Part shown: positions 24,510 to 34,300 of the stretch, one piece after another
How the letters are laid out: every line of letters begins with the position of its first letter
How positions within the stretch are numbered: the first letter of the stretch is position 1
Source: Hyperoplus lanceolatus
Taxonomy: Eukaryota > Chordata > Actinopteri > Uranoscopiformes > Ammodytidae
Assembly (NCBI GenBank): GCA_026929865.2
Contig: CM049405.1
Span: 17,005,001-17,069,000, forward strand
Reading direction: 5' to 3'
DNA length: 64,000 nucleotides
The notes under the pieces: model-generated
Databases searched by the model: none
What the model was told of the DNA's origin: nothing
The model's input: only the letters and a program-made list of their open reading frames with translations
Program-made: the position numbers and the translations under genes

Positions 24510-25538
24510 ATGGAGAAAACAAAACGGAACAAAAAAAGCAAGAACAAGGAGAGGAAAAATGTTGTCCAGCCAACGGAGTTAACCTTCAATTCCTGGAACA
24601 ATAGGATTACAAATCTCCGCAGGCAGAATGAAGCAATTGTTTTTGCAAGTATGAATCTACCACAGACTGTTAACATTCAGCAGTCTGTGAGGAGCCCAAT
24701 CTATCAGGCGCAGGGCAGGGCAGAGAAAGACCCCAGCAAAAAGGTCCAGGCAGAGAAGGGGGATCAGCAGTTCGTAGAGCCAGAGCTGGTGCCCCGCTAT
24801 CGAATTCTGAAAAGAAAGCCTGAGGATGCGGCTACAACTGAGGGTGCACCACAACAGGTGCACACTCCTAAAGATGTTCCTGAGAAGACTTATAATGACG
24901 CAGATTTTAAAAGGGAACCAGTCCAAGCGAAAATGCTTTGGAATCCTCCACCACCCTACCGTACCCCCATAAGGGCACAGGCCAGCAGTGTCAAGGATTG
25001 CGATGGGTTAAATGTTCCCCCCAAGAACGTACAAATTCAGGTCCCTGAGCTTAAGCTACAGCTGCTCAGGACTGAAATGACAGAGCAATCCACAGAAGTT
25101 AAGGTGGACATAGACGGTTCAGTAGTTCTTCTGAAGCTCTTAAGAAGAAATCAGACCAAGGATTGTGATGTAGTTGAGGCTATCCCCTTGCCAGGAATGA
25201 TCTACATTGGTGACCTCGAGCGTCAGCACTTTCAAGAGACGGAGGAAAGCACCAAAGCTGGCAAAATAAGTTTCAGAAGCAAAAAAGAAAAGCACCAAGA
25301 AGAGCCAACAATGGCCTGCGATGGGGTGGAAGTTCCCCCACAGCAGGCAAAAATTTCCATCCCTGAGCTCAAGTTTCAACAGCTCGGGACTAAGATGACG
25401 GAACAAATAACCCAAGTTAAGGTGGACAAGGAAGCTTCAGTAGTTCTGCTGGAGCTTTTAAGGAGAAACCAGAGCAAGGCCTGTATTGGGGTTGAGTTCA
25501 CCCCTCCACCAGGAATGATTTACGTGGGGGACCTATAG
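24510..25538 (+). CDS. Repeat-rich intronless protein, N-terminal part, ends at a TAG
   Basis: I do not recognise the family. The start at 24510 (CGCAATGG) is preferred over an upstream in-frame ATG at 24330 in a weaker context. The N-terminus is strongly basic (MEKTKRNKKSKNKERKN). After about residue 155, imperfect repeats of roughly 100 residues begin. Each has CDG(V/L)xVPP, (V/I)PELKxQ, MTEQxTxVKVD, SVVLLxLLRRNQ and PGMIY(I/V)GDL. The frame stops at TAG 25536-25538, exactly where the earlier repeat has GAG (GDLE), consistent with a single nonsense change. The same repeat continues downstream in 25691-27193, so the two parts were probably one protein. Its density of intact frame against the surrounding decayed transposons suggests a gene or a recent pseudogene. 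Confidence 0.55.
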   Translation: MEKTKRNKKSKNKERKNVVQPTELTFNSWNNRITNLRRQNEAIVFASMNLPQTVNIQQSVRSPIYQAQGRAEKDPSKKVQAEKGDQQFVEPELVPRYRILKRKPEDAATTEGAPQQVHTPKDVPEKTYNDADFKREPVQAKMLWNPPPPYRTPIRAQASSVKDCDGLNVPPKNVQIQVPELKLQLLRTEMTEQSTEVKVDIDGSVVLLKLLRRNQTKDCDVVEAIPLPGMIYIGDLERQHFQETEESTKAGKISFRSKKEKHQEEPTMACDGVEVPPQQAKISIPELKFQQLGTKMTEQITQVKVDKEASVVLLELLRRNQSKACIGVEFTPPPGMIYVGDL

Positions 25539-25690
25539 CGTGAACAGCTTAAGTTTGCAGACACAGAAGAAGCCAACAAGCTCAAGATCAATAAGGCATC
25601 TTCAGAAACTGTGCTCGAGCAGACGAAGGCTTTATATGGGGTTGAGGATTTTTCTCCCTCACCAAAAATGATTAATGATTCTGAGCTCAA

Positions 25691-27193
25691 GTGTCAGCGT
25701 CAACTATCCAGCTCAAGAAGGCTAAGGAGGCTATAGCAGCTCTTCTGGAAAGGTACAGAAGAAAGCCGACCAAGGCATGTAATGGGATGGAGGTTCCAAT
25801 CCTGCAGGAAACTATTCAGGTACCTGCCCATCAGCAGCTCAGGACAGAAGTGCCTCAAGTGACTGAGAAAGACAGCAAAGTCAACCTAGACAATCTAGCT
25901 TCAGAACCTCCAAAGATCAAAGAATGTGATGGGGTTGAGGCTTCTCCACCAGTACCAGAAATGATTCCACTCCCTGAGCTCGATCATCAGAAGCATGAGA
26001 CAGAAGTAACTGAGGAGCAAACTACAGAAGCGAATGTGGACAATGAAGCGTCTGCAGTTGTGCAAGAGCAATTCCATGAAGAGCCGACCAAGGCTTGTGA
26101 TGGGATGGAAGTTCCCACACGACAGGTAACAGTTCAGGTCCTTGAGCTTGACCATCAGCAACTCAGGACAATGGTGACTGAAACAACCAAAGTTAATGTA
26201 GACAGTGTTGCTTTAGAGAATGAGGTTGAGGCTACCCCCCTCCAAGAAATTAGTAACGTCTCTGAGTTTGAGCCTCAGCTACTTGAGATTCAAGAGACAG
26301 TAGGTCTTCTAGAAGAATGCAAAAGAGAGCCAACCAATGCCTGTCACGGTTTTGAGACCTCTCCCCCACAGCAGGTAAATATGCAGGTCCCTGAGTTCAA
26401 ACGTCAACAGAGTGGGACTGAAGTGACTATAGTGCCTGCCACACAGAGAACCACTGAAGTTAACATGGAAAATTTAGCTTCACAAGAAGACCTGTTAAAA
26501 CAAAACACAACCAAGACCCGTGATGGGGTTGAGACCTCTCCCCCACCAGGAATGGTGTATGTGTCCGAGGCCGAGCTTCTGGAGCTCAGAAATAAAAAGA
26601 CTGAGCACACAACAAAGCTCGAAAAAGGAAATAAAGTGTTAGCTGCTGAGGTGAAGCAGTTAAAAGAAACACTGAAAGAAACCCGGGCTTTCCACGAGCA
26701 GGCTGAGCAGAGGAGGAATCATAATATGCTGCACCTCGAACTTCTGATGGTTCTCCAAACTAAAATGCTCAAGAAGCAGGAGCTTGGGAATTTAAAACAA
26801 AATGAAATAATCACAACCCTGGAACTCCAGATTTCACACAAGAAGGACAGTGAAGCTGAGGCTCTCCTCAAAGTACAGCAGATGGAGGAAGCTCTTCAGA
26901 GGCAAGATGAGCGCCAGAAAAATCAAGAATTGTGTCTGGCCAAGGAGAAAGAAGTGAATATTGAACTAAAGTCTGTAGTGGCCCAAATACAGAGAGAGCT
27001 GGAGAGTCAAAGACAGCAGTGGCAAAAGGAGAGGGAAGATCTCAAGCACCTCAATGAAACCCACCAAACCTTGGGAATGAAGGGGAAATCAGATGCTTGT
27101 ACGGACAAGATGGTTGATGAAGAAGAGCAGGTCAAAGAGAAAAAAACAAAAAAGCTTTCCCTGAGGAAAAGATTTCTACGGTTATTCAAATAA
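25691..27193 (+). CDS. Repeat-rich intronless protein, C-terminal part with coiled coil
   Basis: This frame is shifted by one relative to the upstream part. Five more degenerate repeats follow (KACNGMEVP, ECDGVEASPP, KACDGMEVP, NACHGFETSPP, TRDGVETSPPPGMVYVSE). From about residue 300 there is a Glu/Lys/Gln-rich heptad region (LEKGNKVLAAEVKQLKETL and similar) of about 170 residues, predicted as coiled coil, ending in a basic tail (KKLSLRKRFLRLFK). The upstream limit given here is a frame boundary, not a proven start: no ATG lies at the head, and coding similarity extends back through the frameshift to the first part. No signal peptide, transmembrane segment or enzymatic motif was seen. A structural or scaffold role is only a guess. 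Confidence 0.55.
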   Translation: MSASTIQLKKAKEAIAALLERYRRKPTKACNGMEVPILQETIQVPAHQQLRTEVPQVTEKDSKVNLDNLASEPPKIKECDGVEASPPVPEMIPLPELDHQKHETEVTEEQTTEANVDNEASAVVQEQFHEEPTKACDGMEVPTRQVTVQVLELDHQQLRTMVTETTKVNVDSVALENEVEATPLQEISNVSEFEPQLLEIQETVGLLEECKREPTNACHGFETSPPQQVNMQVPEFKRQQSGTEVTIVPATQRTTEVNMENLASQEDLLKQNTTKTRDGVETSPPPGMVYVSEAELLELRNKKTEHTTKLEKGNKVLAAEVKQLKETLKETRAFHEQAEQRRNHNMLHLELLMVLQTKMLKKQELGNLKQNEIITTLELQISHKKDSEAEALLKVQQMEEALQRQDERQKNQELCLAKEKEVNIELKSVVAQIQRELESQRQQWQKEREDLKHLNETHQTLGMKGKSDACTDKMVDEEEQVKEKKTKKLSLRKRFLRLFK

Positions 27194-27301
27194 AATGGAG
27201 GACAAATTGCTACCTGACCCGGCAACCCACCCATCCAACACTATCCCTGAAAACTACTATCAATTTCTCTCATCTTTAAAATCTACCTTCTTACTTACAT
27301 C

Positions 27302-27847
27302 TTTAAAGGAATAGTTCAACATTTTTAATTTCTAGATTTTTGCCTCACTCTCCGGCTCAAGAAAAGGTGACAGAAATCAGTCCTGTAAATGTGCATGCAT
27401 TTTGGATGTAGAAATGTGCATAGGTTGCTCATTCAGATTAGTTTAGCTCAAACACTGGTAGTCAAGAGAGCAGGTCAAAAGATACTTTACAACCTCACTC
27501 AGCGCCTCTGTGTGCTTGTTGGGACTTGCTTATATTCACCAGATTATGTTGTGCTTTATATTTTGTACATGTCATGTCATTTTAGAATCTAATACATACT
27601 GGAAATAAACCAGTAAGTGCCCGTGACGGTCACATAATGTATTTGGTGTTTAAATGACAAAGTGTAAAATTATAGAATGTAACATATTGTGTAATTAGAG
27701 AAGTCACAACAAGGATGAGCGACCTTTGCCCATTTCTATATAAAACATGCACACACAGTAACAGGAAAAGTTTCTGACGCCTTGTTCTTGAGCAGGGGAG
27801 TGAGCCAAAAAACTAGAAATTTCAAAAATGTTGAACTATTTATTTAA
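27302..27847. mobile_element. TIR element (MITE), ~546 bp
   Basis: The left end TTTAAAGGAATAGTTCAACA (27302 onward, about 62 bp) is the inverted partner of the right end (27782-27847), which contains AAAAATGTTGAACTATTTAT. It has no coding capacity. The AATAAA at 27602 that could serve the upstream reading frame lies inside this element. Elements with this TTTAAAGGAATAGTTC-type terminus are common in fish. Confidence 0.75.
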
Positions 27848-27848
27848 A

Positions 27849-30105
27849 AAAAAAAACAATTAAAAAAAATTAACAAAAAAACAATAAGAAAATATCATGA
27901 TTTATCTGAATCCTAAGAATTTCGCTCTAAGTATTTCTATATCTACAGTAAACACTGTAACAACATTAAATACAGAAAGTCAAAATTAGCCTATAGAATA
28001 AGCGTTGTTGTTTCTTGGGGCGGTAGCCTACATAACAAGTGCCATGTATGCCCCACTTTTACTGGAGTAGCCTTAAAAGCAAAGCCGCACAAGTATAAAT
28101 CAGGCTTACACGCTCACAGGGAGTCAACCTCCGCCTAAAACCAACTTATTTCTTCATAACTTGAACATTTAACATAATATAACATGTAAGTTATCACATT
28201 ATTAAAGGAAACGGTACACAAGAACAAAAGTAACTTGTCTTAGCAAGAAACATTTTTTGTTATAATGTGGTAAGTTTGAAAATGTCGTTGATATAACATG
28301 AAAAACACTACGTTATAATATTTAATCTTTTTAACATTTTACATTATGAAATGAACTGTTGTCTTGTTCTCTCCCTCTCCCCTTTACCCCCAGGAGGTCA
28401 TTCACCTCCTACCAGGCCATTGCTTAAATAAGACATTGTTTCTTAGCAATTTTTGCCTGTTTAAATAAAGGTTGATGATGATGAAACACCGCTGTTTTCT
28501 ATTTCGTGGCATGGCATCATTGATCTGCTTTATAAATATCCATATATTAACCAAACTAAAATGGCAGAAAATTAGTTCCAGCTGAGCTCCTCATATCATA
28601 CGTCCGGATTTGATGCTTTTATTTTTAATACAGATAGTGGACTGCTTTAGCCTACAGTATAGTTTTGGCATTTTAGCATAAACTATGAATTGAAGTATTT
28701 CTTACTGTGTTACACTTTTTATAAATAATAACTAAGAACTTGCTTTGAAAAAGTCTTACTGGAATAGATAATATCTTGAATATTTATAGAGGAATAGGCT
28801 ACTTTAGAAAGAAGCTTTAAAATGTCCCTTTTGGCGGGAAACGTGCCCTAGATCACTATAACTTCTTATATTAGCCTATATTTGTAGGAAGCTCCGAGAA
28901 GTCCGCCGTGACGTAGGCCTACACCTACTAGCGTCTTTCGATTTGGAGCCGTCTTGCTCAGACCTGCGCAATTATGACGCGCGTCTTGCTGAGCGCACAA
29001 CAAAAATGCTGCAAAAATGCTGTGCGCTCAGCAAGCGGAGATGGCACAGTAGCTCAACTCGTCCAAGTGCTGTCGCAGACTCAGAGTACAAATTAATAAC
29101 ACCATCTTGTGACAGAAAGAAGTGTAGGCTTACTGTTTTGGTACTTTCTGCCAAGGAAGCACTTCACTCACAAGGTGGCGCAAAGTGCTCAAATATAGAC
29201 GCCTGACCTGAGAAACAAGAGGAGAGAGAAGTGGGTGTTCTGATATACGCCTCGTAAAAATACAGAAGAAGCCACAAACCTCTCGTCACAAAATTGCTCC
29301 TCTTGGAGAATTTGTTTCTTGAGGTCCCTCCTCTTCCAGCAGGTATAAAGGCCGTTTATCTCGGAGCTGTTATTGGTCATGTGACACCTGACAGCTCACC
29401 TTACCCTAACCCCCCTAAATACAAATCTTTCCACTTAACACAATGACCTAATGAGGTATATTTATTCAAAGTTACGTCATTAGTAGGCTATACAATTTGA
29501 CGAATAATTAGTAAAAAAATAAAATAAAAATCAAGAACAGACCTGAATGAAAGTCAACACAAACTGTGATAAGAATTTTCACAAACTCTTTTTGGACATA
29601 CCTGTGCCAGCACTGCAAGTTAAATAATAAACAGTTTGAGGTGGGTTTAAAAAAGTGCTCTTTCATGTATCAGCATGTCCTTATGCATGCTGCATGGTGG
29701 ATATTTCAACAAGTTTGGAATTAACTTTCTCATTACAAAAGATTATATTACAGAATCCTCATAAGTTATTATAAGCAATAGCACAATTATAAGTCTTTAC
29801 ATGCCTATTTAAACTAATTTTTACAACAGACAAATTGGTTCAGTGCTACATGATGGAACGAGGGTGGCCCACAAAGGTGTAAGGCCGGCACTGTTCAGTA
29901 CTGGCAAAAAAATAAAATAAAAATGCTTTAACTCCATTTCCCTTTAGTGTATAGGCTACCCTCATTAGCCGAAAAAGAAATGTATCAAATAAAATACATG
30001 ATTCAAATATTGCAATTTGATTTAAATGTTAAACTTATTATAATAATGATAATGAGCTTAAATAAAAGGTGATAGTGAGAGCCTGACAGTATTATTTTGA
30101 AAAAA
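27849..30105. other. Intergenic stretch
   Basis: AT-rich with no supportable gene. A more CpG-rich patch at about 28,890-29,100 contains a strong inverted repeat listed separately. Tandem AATAAAATAAAAAT-type runs occur near 29,520 and 29,910. Confidence 0.5.
28985..29035. other. Perfect 15-bp inverted repeat with 21-base loop
   Basis: CTTGCTGAGCGCACA at 28985-28999 is the exact complement of TGTGCGCTCAGCAAG at 29021-29035. The loop contains two copies of AAAAATGCTG(C). It lies in a local CpG-rich patch. The function is unknown; it may be a transposon relic or a structured transcript. Confidence 0.6.
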
Positions 30106-30109
30106 CAGG

Positions 30110-31240
30110 TTTATTTTTATCTGTGCCACACACCCACTATTTAAAAATAATATTCCCACAAAAAGTCGATACTCATTTCACGATATTCATAATAAAATAC
30201 AGTTACTTCAAAGTCTTCTGACTTCAGCTGTCTTGAGAGAGACTCCTCCAGTGGACAGCAACACTGTCTGACTCCCAGCTGGATAAAATCCCAGTGCAGG
30301 TTTCACACCTGTCCACATGAAGTCTGACAAGAAACCAGCTGAAATACTTGGCGGTCAAACACACTATATGCACCACACCACTGCTTTTTTTTCCTTTTTT
30401 TTTTTAGGGGAAAAGCTCTAAAGAGTTTAACATTTTGTGTGAAGGTTTCCTACAGTATATTTTGCAGGACACACACATACAGTACACACACACACTCACA
30501 ATAGAAAAAAAACTCACTCTTCCAAACACTGTTTAGAGGTCAGAGGTCAGGCACTACAATACTGAGGAGACCACAGTGTATTCAGTTAGCACAGGCAAAG
30601 TACTGTATACAACAAGTGAAGTGCTACAATCATCATTATGCATTAACAATATCTATATCAAGAATGTTTGCACTGTGCACTCTGTACAGGTTGGAAATAA
30701 ACACGCAAATAGTGTCAGTGATACCTCCTATTTTAAATCAGAAATGCAAATGAACAGTAGTGCTGCTGGCACCCTATAGTCAAAAAGCTGTAAACTATCT
30801 TTTTCTTTTGGATTGGCTTGATCATTTGTCCACAAAACATATTTTGACAGTTATTTTTTCAAAGCTGTGTGCCATTTTTTTTATTTTTTAAAGAAAATAC
30901 TGACTAACATAAATAATTTAGAAAATAAATACACACATGAACACAACACTATAGTACTGATGGCAACAAAAAAAGAAGAAGAAAGCCAATGACCTATCTA
31001 CAGTGGAAATCTTTTATTCCCAAACTCAATATTGAGTCTTAAAGTCAGTGCATTTTGACAAAGAAAACAGTATTGCACTTTGAGATAGTATCCATGAAGT
31101 GTTTTGTCGCAGCAGGAGATTTTTTTCCTGTCGCAATTGCACATTGTAGTAATTATAACTTTGTACTAATTTAGTGTCACAACACTAAATATGCAGTTTG
31201 ATATGTAGAGTGTAGCATAGGAAGTCCTCGCTGGAAACTT
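30110..31240 (-). other. baz2b: Probable baz2b 3' untranslated region
   Basis: On the minus strand after the TGA at 31241-31243, AATAAA hexamers occur at 31013-31018, 30880-30885 and 30110-30115. Any could be the poly(A) signal; the nearest would give a 3' UTR of about 250 bases and the farthest about 1.1 kb. The region has no coding frame. Confidence 0.4.
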
Positions 31241-31388
31241 TCACTGCAACAATTCAGTCCATCGTTTATCGAGAAATCTCCTCATGTTGTGGCCGGCTCG
31301 TCCGATTTCTGAATCATCTTCATTGAATCTTTCACAGTTCTCAAAAACCAGGTTTACATCAAGAATGAAAGTTTCCAAATTTGAGTAC
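31241..31388 (-). CDS. baz2b: baz2b terminal exon (bromodomain, second half, stop)
   Basis: Acceptor TTATTACAG, TGA at 31241-31243. Encodes YSNLETFILDVNLVFENCER, then FNEDDSEIGRAGHNMRRFLD. The acetyl-lysine-anchoring Asn in the FNEDDS segment is kept, so the reader pocket looks functional. Confidence 0.97.
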
Positions 31389-34300
31389 CTGTAATAAAAA
31401 GGTCTTATATTATATATATTTTCATTTGTATGCAGCATCCAATAATAATTTATTTTAAAATGATGTACAATCACATAAAAACATGGCTAATATTTCTTTA
31501 CATTTAAAAGAACAAACATACTGGTTGTTGGTAAGCTTTTCTCTGATGGTGGAGAGGTCCATGGGCTTCTTGATGACCTTCTTGTATCCAGGCACAGCTT
31601 TGTGGTTGACCGGTGTGAGGAAGGGCCAAGCATCTGGATGTGTTTCCAGTTCAGCCAGCAGCACTCTGGAGAAAACAAGAAGATGGTATGATATGAAACA
31701 ACATGTTAAAGTCTTTTGACTCTCAGGAGCTTATCTAAACATTGACAGTGAGAATAATTATAAAGCTGCTTGGTCCTATGCATGCAATGGGTAAGCGTCC
31801 TTGCGTACCGGCACATCCCCAGCCCGTTTGTGTTGTTATCTTTGGCCGTTTTTGCTTTCTTTGCACAGCAGGAGGGGCTGTCATGCCCGTCCTGGGAGCT
31901 GGGTGGGCTGTCGTCTCCCTTCCTCCTCTTGAACTCCTTGCCACCTTTCTTTGGCACGATGTTGCTGCTGGCAGCCTCCTCCTCTATGACGGGCTCCACC
32001 ACCACAGATGGCTTGCTGCTGTTTCGTTTTACCTCGCCGCCTTTCTTCCCTTCTCCAGCTGTTCGGCTCTGTTGCCTCCTGCTCCGCAGGGATTGACCAC
32101 TTTCCTGAATGACAGAACGCACAGAAAAGACTGGTGTTATAGAGACACAAAACATAGCATGTTCAAATCAATTCATTGGATCTGTACATGTGACACGACT
32201 AAGTTATCACTTGACAATTACATAGGGAGAGGCCCCTTAGAGATGCTGTACTGGTAAAAAATTATAAAAAGGTAAGAGTCTCATTCCTGCAAATAAAAGC
32301 TAAAGGCATGCTGCTGTACCTTCGCTACACAAGTGGGACAAAACCAGTCGCCGTTAGGCACCATAGTGATCTTGGGTTTATGGCAGTATGTGTGGCAGCC
32401 TTTGTCACAGCTATCACAGAGTAGGAGCAGTGCTTCATTATCTCCCTTGTGACAGAGTTGGCAGTACTGGAAACACCAAACATCAAATATATGTTGTTGT
32501 GAATTCATAACAATGACTTATTGTAAATTGATGCTGCTAATACAACTTTCCTTTACACCTTTAGACTTACACCAAGCCCCCTTTAAGGAACACAAGCTGT
32601 GCAGATCTATCACATTATCCATAATTGTTTTAAAGAGGTGAATGTATGTTCTAAGCAATTAAGTTTTACAAACCAATACTTAAATACAGTACTTTTGATG
32701 AAAAAGAACCAAAGGCCATACAGCCTAAAATATTCTTCTTTTAAAAATGGGGACATCTTAAGTGTAAGCTATAAATTGGTGTTTAAATGTACATATAATA
32801 AAACCATTAAGGCTCACTAACCACTTTAATGATGGATCGTTCCCAGGCAATGGATTTCTGCAGCTGCTGAATGCAGAGGGACAGCTGAGCTGAGCTGCGG
32901 ATTTCACCGAGGGCTTTACGCCACAGCCTCATCCCCGGGGCAACCTCCTCCTCACTGTTTGAAGGCCACAAAAAATGAGACTGCAGCAAAACTGTACGGC
33001 AACCACAAAGGCAGTCTGAAACATTGTCTATTACTGAATGATAATAGCCATTAGGGACCAACAAACCTGATTGAAGAGGGATTCAATCTTTATTGTTACA
33101 CAGAACGACATGCTGCTCTTGTTTAACTTGGTTAAAGCCTCTAACCTGGTCTTAAATAGTAAACATCAATATAAGATATCTCAAAGTTGGGTGTCTCAAT
33201 AAGCTTTAACAAAAATCAGATTAAAAATAAATGATCATAAAGATTATAACACTTAGTTAAAAATATTTGTGTAAAGCAGGGCTATTCAATTAGTTTTGAA
33301 TGGGGGCCGGTTGGTGGAAATTATCCAAAATGAGGGGCTGGAAAAAAATGCCTAAAATTGATAAGCATCACATCAATAGCTACATATACTGTAAAACACT
33401 ACAACGATATAGGAGTGCATATATTGTCTTTATTTTATCAAATAGAGTTCACCAGCTTATCAAAAATAATCCCTATTTGATTAACATAGGCTGCCTGTTG
33501 TTTAAGTGTTTAACAATCTTATCAGTTCAGGAAAACACAATAGGTTAACTCTTCAACAGCTTATCAAAATACATAGAAATAAATGTACTCTAAGTGCAAC
33601 AGCTTGTCAAAATACAGGTAGGCCTAGGTTTACTAAGAGTGCAACAGCTTATCAAAAAACATAGAAATAAATGTAGGCAACTCTAAGTGCAACACCTTAC
33701 ACTACAGTGTTTCCCCCCCAAAATGTGTTTGTCAAGGGGTCACTGTCCAGGGTCATGGGAGGCGCGGTGCGCAAAATTTTGGCTGTATTTTGCTCAAAGA
33801 TGCCAATGCACAGTACAGAAATAAACTGCTTATTTGAATACAAAAAAACTACAGACACTGACTTTACAATTGTGCAATTGTGTTTGCTATGTGAAGGTAC
33901 ACCTTTTGATTTTGTGCAAACATGCAGACAATACAAAGCAAAGTTCTACTGGTGCAATATTATGCAGACACACTAAATACAAATAATGGACCATACACTT
34001 ACACTGCTGTACAATCGCGCGCACAAAGCTGCATACACAGAGCAGCTGATAGAAAAACGCTTGGAGACACATGTACACATTTATTTACTGCAGATCACGG
34101 CCTTTCGCGCAGTTATGACCATGCAAAAGCACACATCGCGCGTGCCAGTACATTAATTGTGCACCACTTAAAAAAAAAACATTTTTTTTTTTTTTGGGGT
34201 CGGTCGGTAGTCAAGGCGGGGGCCAGTAAATATTCATTCATTCAGGGCCGCCTATTGAATAGCCCTGGTGTAAAGTTTATCAAACTTAAATGACAATATC

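Larger units (their letters stand above)
24510..27193 (+). pseudogene. Whole repeat-protein locus: one stop and one frameshift
   Basis: Between 25539 and about 25690 the first frame keeps coding-like sequence (REQLKFADTEEANKLKI, SELKCQ) and then fails, while the other frame continues the same repeat. Two disabling changes within about 170 bp make a pseudogene the simplest reading. The alternatives are an assembly error or an unusual small intron (a possible GTGGGG donor near 25523 and a TATCCAG acceptor near 25710 would both be phase 0). No poly(A) tract follows the stop directly, so there is no clear sign of a processed copy. Confidence 0.5.

Noticed and set aside
31742..32257. Plus-strand frames over 31.7-32.3 kb
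   Set aside because: They lie opposite the baz2b exon between PHD and bromodomain; the minus strand has the conserved protein and splice sites.
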